64,000 nt of DNA from Adiantum capillus-veneris (taxonomy: Eukaryota > Streptophyta > Polypodiopsida > Polypodiales > Pteridaceae). The notes under the pieces are model-generated. The model worked only from the letters and a program-made list of their open reading frames with translations. It made no database searches and had not been told where the DNA came from. Made by a program: the position numbers and the translations under genes. Of this stretch, positions 57,163 to 64,000 are shown one piece after another. How positions within the stretch are numbered: the stretch's first letter is position 1; each line of letters begins with the position of its first letter. Location: positions 91,249,340-91,313,339 of the forward strand of contig CM043971.1 of NCBI GenBank assembly GCA_014529385.2, given 5' to 3'.

Positions 57163-57774
57163 TGTCACGTGCACATGGCTCTGTGTGCCACGTGGACATA
57201 CTTAATCGACTTCTTGAGCCAGTTTTCTCCTTCTTCCTAGATAGGGATGTCTAGAATCCTAGTAGGATTAGTACCAGCAATTTTGTGAGCCTGTTCGCAG
57301 GACTTGCATGTCCGGACAAATCCATTAGATTAGGTTTTCCAGTTTGGAAACCCTCTTGCATATATGGTTTCTATACATGTTTTGACAGATGTTATTACAC
57401 TACGGTGGGCATTTGGCATGACAAGCATGTAGTTCTAGGTTAGAGGAATCCGACGTGCCAAACCGCACGTCGATCGGATCTCCAGATGGGCAGATGTGCG
57501 ACAGTTTCACCCAGTTTTGGACCCCTGGACTTATTTTTAATAAATCATTTTTATGATTTATTTGTTGGAAATCCTAGTGGACAGTTGCCCTACCTAGGCC
57601 TTAATAATTACTTAAGGCCCATTCCCCACCTATAAAGAGAACCATCTACCAGCACTTGGAGCAAAAAGGAAGAAGCGCCCAGTTCAGCCAGCGTTTTAAC
57701 AAAGGACAGCGAACGTTTTCTCAGCAAGAACATCCAGCATTTTTGTAGAGTTCGGCCAGCAGCCAGCGTTTCCA
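57163..57774 (+). repeat. Gyp2 5' LTR (part shared with the 3' LTR)
   Basis: Matches 61669-62315 throughout with scattered changes. Contains CCTATAAAGAG (TATA box, about 57628-57638) and several CAGCGTTTT words. The true LTR end lies further right, before gag at 58251, but has no partner to define it. Confidence 0.87.
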
Positions 57775-58250
57775 GAATTCAGCCCCATCGCCGGCAATTC
57801 TCAGCCATACTAGCCAGCGTTTTTGGTTTCCAGCCCAAGCGCTGCAGCAGCAGCAGATCAGCCCTACGTTTTTCAGTTTTCAGCCCATCCCTCGCCGGGT
57901 GTGCAAGAGATCCGTACCGGTTCCCATTGACGGATGCGGTCCAGTACTTCGGCAGCCATTGATCCCTCCTCTCGGAAAATTCCCTCGCCGAAATCGAGTG
58001 CTCCATTGCTGTCCATCATCGGCCTCGTCGAGATCTGCGTTTTCAGCCCATCATCCTTCTCACATCGGAAGTGCAAATCAACCCGTGGTAGCAGGCCTAC
58101 CATTGCGCGTAGAGCCGTGCACCTTGAGCGTCGGAAAATAGCAACCAATTGTATACCGGGTGTTGCATGCGGGGTGCGCCGACGAGGGGGTAGATAGTCT
58201 CCCGAGGATTAGTCTGCGACCCTCCTTGAAACAAGAGGAGAAATCCTTGC

Positions 58251-59888
58251 ATGGTCAAGACTCGTAGCGGTATGAATACCTCCACAAATCAAGAAGGCGA
58301 GCAAGTGCCACCTATGGATCCTCCAAGCCCTCCCTCAACTCCTCCACCTTCACCATCAAATCCCATGGATGCTATGATGCGCATGATGATGGAGATGATG
58401 ATGCGGCAAGACAAAGCTCAGCGACAAGAGCATGTGGAAGCGGCGGAGTGTGAGGAGCGTCGATTGGCGGCCGAAGCCGAGGCTCGTCGGCTGGCAAGGG
58501 ATTCCATGCGTGATCTCATCACCACCTTGGCGGTGCGACCCGATCCCCCATCTTCGGAGCCCGATTATGGAAAGCTTGCCAAGACCATCGCGGAGGCAAT
58601 CATTGCTAAACGGACGACCAGTGATCCAATTCCCGAGAAGATCACATTCAGTAAGTATGACGGTAAGATGGATGCTATTGTCATTTCCTTGTGGTTGCAT
58701 CAATTTACATCCTATTTTGCGGTTTTTAGAAAGTCTGAAAATAACAAGGTTCTCTTGGCTTCCATGCATCTCACGGATGATGCCATCATTCGGAAGGATG
58801 AATGGATGGAGAAGCAAGAGGTGGCCCATACGGCTGCCTATGCCGAGTCCTACCTCGTTCCCCCTCTAGAGCTTAGTTGGGAGGAGTTCGCGGAGGATCT
58901 TAAGACTTGCTTCCTCCCTCCACAGTACTTGAAGCGTTTAAAGGAGGATTTTCTGGCTTTGTCTCAACAAGGTAAACCGGTGATGTCGTATGCTAACTGT
59001 GTGTCACAGCCAGGTGGACAATTGCGAAAATCGGATGAGGAGAGGTTAGAGGCTTTTCTCTTTGGATTGGACCACTCGATCAAGTTTGACGTGGAGGCGG
59101 GTGATCCAAAGACATTGAAAGAAGCAATCCGCTTGGCTCAACGCCAAGAGATGAAGCACAACAAGGGTAAGCTTAAGATGGCCTCAGGTAATGGTACTCC
59201 TTCCTCTCCTGACTCGTCTAAGGAAAAGGACAAGAATTCTAATGGAAATGGCAACAATAAAAAGAACTCTCCAAATTCTTCTCAATCTACTTCTACCACT
59301 CAATCTCAATCTAAGGGCGATAAATCTAAGGATAAGGATAAAGGAAAATCTGATAAGCCTCAACTAACACCTAAGGAAAAGATTGCCCAAGGGGTTTTAG
59401 GTGGTTCATTAAGTACAGAAGAACAAGCATTGTATGCAAAAGAACGTAGGTGTTCCCATTGTTCAATCGTAGGTCACATGAAACAAGAGTGTCCTAAGAA
59501 AGAATCTAAAAAGGAAATCTCTACTGCGTCCACTTCTGACGCTACCCCTCAGGTGAATGCCATGAGTGTGGTAGATAAAGAAGCTAAGCAGGAGAGGACT
59601 TTCGAAGAGGATGAACTCATAAAATGTTATGGACATGTTAATGGTCAAAGGGTCATTGTGTTGTTTGATTCTGGAAGTTCTCAAGATGTCATAAGTGAAT
59701 CTCTTGTGAAACGTGCACGTCTTCAGACAAATTCAATCCCCACCATCCCGGTGCAAGGATTTTCTGAAGGCATGGACGCTTCTCTCTCTCACGAAGTTAA
59801 TGATGTCAATTTAATTGTTCAACAAACTCAATTTACTCGTCGTTTTGTAGTCTCTAAACTTGCAGGATGTGATCATTTTGGGCATTAA
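58251..59888 (+). CDS. Gyp2 gag-protease (545 codons, open)
   Basis: Begins MVKTRSGMNTS. A Pro/Met-rich N-terminus and a Glu/Ala/Arg helix (residues about 60-95) come first, then the retrotransposon gag domain (residues about 135-300, TFSKYDGKMDAIVISLWLHQF to EEFAEDLKTCFLPPQYLKRL), a Lys/Ser/Asn-rich linker (about 310-385), zinc knuckle CSHCSIVGHMKQEC (residues 403-416), and an aspartic protease with intact FDSGSSQDVIS (about 475-485). It ends early because about two bases are missing at GCD|HFGH (59868-59888); in Gyp1 the equivalent reads GCDMILGI. It is the only long uninterrupted retroelement frame here, so it may still give a capsid-like protein; expression is unknown. Confidence 0.87.
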   Translation: MVKTRSGMNTSTNQEGEQVPPMDPPSPPSTPPPSPSNPMDAMMRMMMEMMMRQDKAQRQEHVEAAECEERRLAAEAEARRLARDSMRDLITTLAVRPDPPSSEPDYGKLAKTIAEAIIAKRTTSDPIPEKITFSKYDGKMDAIVISLWLHQFTSYFAVFRKSENNKVLLASMHLTDDAIIRKDEWMEKQEVAHTAAYAESYLVPPLELSWEEFAEDLKTCFLPPQYLKRLKEDFLALSQQGKPVMSYANCVSQPGGQLRKSDEERLEAFLFGLDHSIKFDVEAGDPKTLKEAIRLAQRQEMKHNKGKLKMASGNGTPSSPDSSKEKDKNSNGNGNNKKNSPNSSQSTSTTQSQSKGDKSKDKDKGKSDKPQLTPKEKIAQGVLGGSLSTEEQALYAKERRCSHCSIVGHMKQECPKKESKKEISTASTSDATPQVNAMSVVDKEAKQERTFEEDELIKCYGHVNGQRVIVLFDSGSSQDVISESLVKRARLQTNSIPTIPVQGFSEGMDASLSHEVNDVNLIVQQTQFTRRFVVSKLAGCDHFGH

Positions 59889-61759
59889 GTGGTTTCCCAT
59901 GTTTAAGCCCATTGGTGATTGGGAAAAGTACACGCTTCTCATCAATCACAATGTGTCGCAGTCATTCATGCATTAAAGCATTGGAAGCATTTCATTTATG
60001 GGTATGAGTTTGTTGTTCGCACAGATCACCAAGCACTTAAATGGCTTCAATCTATGCCTGGTGCACATTGGAGTGATAGGCAAGCATGATGGTCTTGAGC
60101 AGTTTGGTGGTATGATTAGTATGTCCCTGGAAAAGCTAACCCTGTTGCAGATGCACTTAGTACGAAAGGACAAGTTCTCTCTCTCTCGTCTCATTCTTTT
60201 CTTTCTATTCAAGGTGTTAGTTTTGATGATCTTAAAGACAATTACATGGGTTCTGAGTTTGAAATGCATTGGTTACAAGCATTGAATGCACAAGGTCCGT
60301 GCAATTATCTCATTCGTGATGGGTGGCTTTTCTTCAAGAACCGTTTGTGTGTGTTGTCTTCTCACCGAGCACCCATTTTGCATGACGCACATGATGCGTT
60401 GACAGGTGGGCATAGGGGTATTAATGCTACATTAGAAAAGGTTGAACGTTTTTTCTATTGGCCAAAGATGTGTAAGGATGTGTATGCTTATGTTACTAAG
60501 TGTGTTGTGTGTCAAAAGGTTAAAGTCCCTCATGGTAAGCAACAAGGGCTACTCATGCCGTTGCCTATCCCTGACGGACCATTTGAGGACATTAGCATGG
60601 ACTTTGTAACTAATTTACCTCCTTCCACGTCTGCACGAAACACGCAATGTCTAACCATTGTTGATCTGTTTAGCAAATTTTGCATGTTAATCCCTTGGAA
60701 GGCTAATGTTACTACACAAGATGTTGCACGATTGTTCATCAAGCATTGGTATCCATTGTGTGGTCTACCCAAGTCTATTGTGTCGGATAGTGATACTAAG
60801 TTCACATCCCGTTTTTGGCGTGCTTTGTTTGAAAATTTTGGCACTGAGTTGAATTTTTCGTCTGCATTTCATCCACGGTCTGATGGACAAACTAAAATTT
60901 ACAATCAATTGGCATTTGATGTTCTCAAATCATAAGTGCAAGATAAGCAATCTAAGTGGGAGCAATATTTGCCATGAGTTCAAGCTGTCCTCAATGATTC
61001 TTTTTCTAGTGCTATTGATCGCACTCCATATGAGGCTGCATTTGGCCGACCTTTTCAATCATTGTTGACTAGGTCATTTCCAAGGTTAATGATGCTAATT
61101 GTGTTAGTCAAACCTATGCGGTGATACTCGAGAGTGTTAAGCTTCGGCTTAGCAAGGCTCAAGAGTCCTATTCTAGGCATGCTAATAAGCATCGACAGGA
61201 TGTCTCATTTAAGGAAGGTGACTGGGTGTATTTAAGAATCATGAAGCAACGGCTCAAGCAAGTTGGTAAGAGGTGTCCTACACTCTCTTTTCGTATGTAT
61301 GGTCCATTTCCAATCGTCAAAAAGGTAAATGATGTTTCCATGCAATCACGTTTGCCATCTTCTTGGACAATGCATAATGTTTTCCATGTTTCTTGGCTTA
61401 AATTGTTTCAAGGTGATCCTCCGAGGAGCGTTCCTGACGAGGACCAACCGGAGATTGTTGATGAAGCCGAGGTGATGGAGTCCGAACAGATCCTTTTGCA
61501 TCGATTCAAGCATGGCACGAAGAAGCAAGCACGACAATTTTTCCTAAAATTCAAGGATCGAGGGACACATGAAGCGGCATGGGTGGACGAGCAATTCTTC
61601 ATCGATTACCCTCATACAAGGAGGCCATGCAGATCGGTACCGGTACCTCACCTTAAGCAAGAGGGGATGTCACGTGCACATGGCTCTGTGCGCCACGTGG
61701 ACATACTTCATCGACTTCCAGAGCCAATTTTCCCCTTCTTCCTAGATAGGGATCTCTAG
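59889..61759 (+). pseudogene. Gyp2 pol remnant without RT (RNase H piece, integrase, chromodomain)
   Basis: After the protease end (LGIKWF, about 59880-59895) the sequence jumps to RNase H (VVRTDHQALKWLQSMPGAHW, about 60013-60075; PVADAL, about 60143-60160), so the entire RT, about 1 kb, is missing. Integrase (60246-60935): zinc finger TGGHRGINATLEKV...CVVCQKVK, catalytic Asp in TIVDLFSKF and IVSDSDTKFTSRFW. The Glu appears replaced (SDGQTKIYNQ where QTE is expected), then TAA. A frameshifted region leads into the chromodomain tail (61121-61759: FLKFKDRGTHEAAWVDEQFF). Non-functional. Confidence 0.85.
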
Positions 61760-62315
61760 AATCCTAGGAGGATTAATACAGGAAATTTTGTGAGCCTGTT
61801 CGCAGGACCTGCATGTCCGGACAAATCCCTTAGATTAGGTTTTCCAGTTTGGAACCCTCTTGCATAAATGGTTTGTATACACGTTTTGATAGATGTTATT
61901 ACACTACGGTGGGCATCTGGCATGACGAGCATGTAGTTCTAGGTTAGAGGAATCCGACGTGCCAGACCGCACGTCGATCGGATTTCCAGATGGGCAGATG
62001 TGCGACAATTTCCAGATGGGCAGATGGGCAGATGTGCGACAATTTCACCGAGTTTTGGACCCCCTCGACTTATTTTTTAATAAATCATTTTTATGATTTA
62101 TTTGTTAGAAATCCTGGTGGACAGTTGCCCTACCTAGGCCTTAATAATTACTTAAGGCCCAATCCCCACCTATAAAGGGAACCATCTGCCAGCACTTGGA
62201 GCAAGAAGGAAGAAGCGCCCAATTCAGCCAGCGTTTTAGAAAAGGACAGCCAGCGTTTTCTCAACAGGAACATCCAGCATTTTTGCAGAGTTCAGCCAGC
62301 AGCCAGCGTTTCCAA
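61669..62315 (+). repeat. Gyp2 3' LTR, truncated
   Basis: Counterpart of 57163-57774. It carries an extra tandem copy of CAGATGGGCAGATGTGCGAC (61985-62040) absent from the 5' LTR. At about 62315 (GCGTTTCC) it stops and Ty3 chromodomain sequence begins. Confidence 0.87.
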
Positions 62316-62700
62316 AATACACGCTACTAATGATCTTGTGTTGTTAGCACTCTTTTATCGTCGCATGTATCAGCAAGAAAGGTCGTAGCACATAGATACA
62401 AGTGACTTAATGAGACTTTCATACGTGTCATTCCATCTATTACACTGAATTCATATGTACATTTGATGTGCTAGCTCTATCATTACCCCTCCTTTGCACA
62501 TGCTGGGTTGGGGCATAGGTAGGTTGTAACCCAAAGGCTTCAAGGTAAAGCTGTAATACATTTGGTGACTCTGACAGTTCGTACTCTTTCATCCACTTTG
62601 CATCCATGGGTGGATAGTTCTTGAACTTCACCAAGTAGTGCCTTGCAACCTGTCCTTTAACTTTTCTATCCTTTATGTGCCAAAACTTGCTCAGGTACCA
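62316..62700 (-). pseudogene. Displaced Ty3 chromodomain/3' end fragment
   Basis: A 385-bp near-copy, same orientation, of 54688-55072: it encodes HYLVKFKNYPPMDAKWMKEYE and the downstream untranslated region. It starts and ends abruptly inside LTR-like sequence without terminal repeats, so it is a fragment rather than an element. Confidence 0.85.
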
Positions 62701-63184
62701 CTTTAGCATCCAGCATTTCCACCCTCTGGTGTTTTCATCTCCTAGCGTTTCGCATCATCATCGATACCAGCACCCTCCTCGCTTGGCGTTTCCATTAGTA
62801 GATCAGCCCAGACCTCAGCGTTTTGCAAATCTCAGCCAGTTCCTTTTGAGTTTTCAGTTTTGAGCCCTTCAACTCCTCAATACCATCATTACCCAGCATC
62901 CTAGTGCATGATTCCATCAACATCAGCATCGTTATACCTGCATTTGTGCAATCTAAAGCTAATACCACTCTAGCAATAGAGTGGGGGGACCCTTAGAGGG
63001 GGGTTTTGGGACTCCATCTGGTGTTAGTTTTCTTTCTCTTTCTCGCACTCACGGAACACTCACAATTCTATTTTCTCTTCTCTCTATCCATTGCACGTCT
63101 CCTTTTAAGTTAAAAGGAATCCTTGTGGACCTGTGAAGCACTCATCCTGGGCTCTCACCATCAACACTTCCGCTACACCTAACA
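62701..63184 (+). repeat. 3' part of another Gyp1-type LTR
   Basis: AGCGTTTCGCATC-type words and a terminal segment resembling the last 350 bp of the Gyp1 LTR (GAGTGGGG followed by GGGTTTT, TGGTGT, and the ending CTACACCTAACA at 63184). The 5' part of this LTR is missing. Confidence 0.6.
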
Positions 63185-63720
63185 GTCCTTCCAATTGTAC
63201 TGTTTGGGCTCACTAAATCTCCTGCAATGTTCAACAGGATGATGGACCAGATTTTTCAACAGCATATGCAGTATGTGAGCACATTTTTTGATGATGTCAT
63301 TGTTTTCTCCAAGTTCAAAGCAAAGCATGGAGAGCATCTAGCATGAGTTTTCAAGGGACACAATGGTGATCAATGGGAGGAAGAGTGAGTTCTTTATGCG
63401 CGACATACGAGGCTGTTAGCATGGATCTGGCCAAGGTTGAGGCTATTCACAATTGCCCACCTTCGCGGAATGTTTCTTGGGCTTGTGTTCTTACTATGAG
63501 TATCGGAGAGTTTGCGGAGATTTTTCGTCTTTGTATGCCCGTACTCAAAATGCGTATCTTTCACTTGGGGACCTACTTCAGTTGCAGCATTTAAGAGACT
63601 CAAGCAAAAGTTGACTAGTGGAACTGCTTTAATTTTTCCAGACTTGTAGAAGTCCTTTGAGGTGGAATGTGTTTCTTGTGGTAGCAGTTTGGGAGCGGGG
63701 TTGATGCAGGACATGATGGA
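63185..63720 (+). pseudogene. Ty3 RT/RNase H fragment
   Basis: Reads LFGLTKSPAMFNRMMDQIFQ (about 63207-63266), then STFFDDVIVFSK (about 63279-63315), the RT active-site region. After frame changes comes an RNase H start (CVSCGSSLGAGLMQD, about 63669-63712). The plus strand and different residues show it is not the cut-off part of the minus-strand Ty3 pol. Confidence 0.75.
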
Positions 63721-63752
63721 TTAGAGAGGATAGTGCAAAGAAGAATTCATGA

Positions 63753-63970
63753 TTAGGAGTATACAAGTACACATAGAAGATAATCCAAAGAAAATAAACT
63801 TGCATTATTCATGAGAGAGTACAAAGAAGCTCTCTTTAAGGGTATTCCAACTTTATCTTCTGGTACTTCCCATTTGATGCATGCAAGTAGTGCAATGCTT
63901 TTAAGCCTATTGACAAAACTTGCAATGTCTTTTCCTTCCTCCATTGTACAATTGTTTCCGCAAGCTTAAT
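63753..63970 (-). pseudogene. Possible retroelement gag fragment
   Basis: The minus strand reads MEEGKDIASFVNRLKSIALL then LACIKWEVPEDK, reminiscent of the helix in copia-type gag (UBN2 family) where M.EG.....H......I is usual. It is short and runs off towards the window end, so the call is weak. Confidence 0.35.
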
Positions 63971-64000
63971 TTACCCTTCTTTGCCCTAGCTCCAAAGTTC

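Larger units (their letters stand above)
57163..62315 (+). mobile_element. Gyp2: Ty3 chromovirus with open gag-protease and deleted RT
   Basis: LTRs begin TGTCACGTGCACATGGCTC at 57163 and 61669; a purine tract AAGCAAGAGGGGA precedes the 3' LTR. Inside are a 545-codon gag-protease frame (58251-59888), a shortened RNase H, integrase and chromodomain; RT is absent. The left end lies exactly in the NAPATFNRMMD region of the minus-strand Ty3 pol, so Gyp2 inserted there. The right LTR is cut off at about 62315 and joined to a displaced piece of another element, so no TSD can be checked. Confidence 0.85.

Noticed and set aside
1-64000. CRISPR array or bacterial operon
   Set aside because: No regularly spaced short repeats; introns, LINEs and LTR elements show a plant nuclear genome.

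Overview
The window looks like nuclear DNA of a vascular plant with a large, repeat-rich genome. The basis is plant-type LINEs (DUF4283-like ORF1), Ty3 chromoviruses, a Ty1-copia remnant, an endogenous plant pararetrovirus (Caulimoviridae-like) and one conserved plant-type host gene with introns. A fern or gymnosperm would fit the giant intron and the pararetrovirus remains, but the sequence alone does not settle the lineage. Almost everything coding is a decayed transposable element.

Layout. 1-10 kb: a degraded caulimovirid-like integrant (RT/RNase H, then promoter-like DNA, then movement protein). It is split by a full-length LINE (LINE-A copy 1, 19-bp target-site duplication) and by a deleted copia element. 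10-17 kb: AT-rich DNA without genes, apart from a LINE-B RT fragment and small tandem repeats. 17.1 kb and 44.3-45.4 kb: exons of one minus-strand host gene. Its last exon (17097-17237) is separated from the preceding exon (44308-44418) by a single 27-kb phase-0 intron. That intron holds LINE-C fragments with a hAT-like MITE nested in them, LINE-A copy 2 with a second MITE, a CA/TC microsatellite, LINE-B, and LINE-A copy 3 with a 4.6-kb Ty3 element (Gyp1, perfect 5-bp TSD) nested in its tandem 5' UTR monomers.

46.4-64 kb: a second LINE-B 3' end, a non-autonomous LTR element with TSD, PBS and PPT (49534-51232), a minus-strand Ty3 region in the order pol-LTR-gag, and a plus-strand Ty3 chromovirus (Gyp2). 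Gyp2 keeps an open 545-codon gag-protease frame but has lost its RT. A displaced piece of another Ty3 element and RT/gag fragments close the window.

How it fits together: the host gene is the only sequence that looks under selection. The elements record successive nested insertions. Premature stops in the LINEs are mostly TAG where a sister copy has CAG, as expected from decay of methylated CHG sites. Gyp1 and Gyp2 lack RT, so both would depend on other elements for mobility. No CRISPR array, rRNA gene, tRNA gene or organelle gene was seen.
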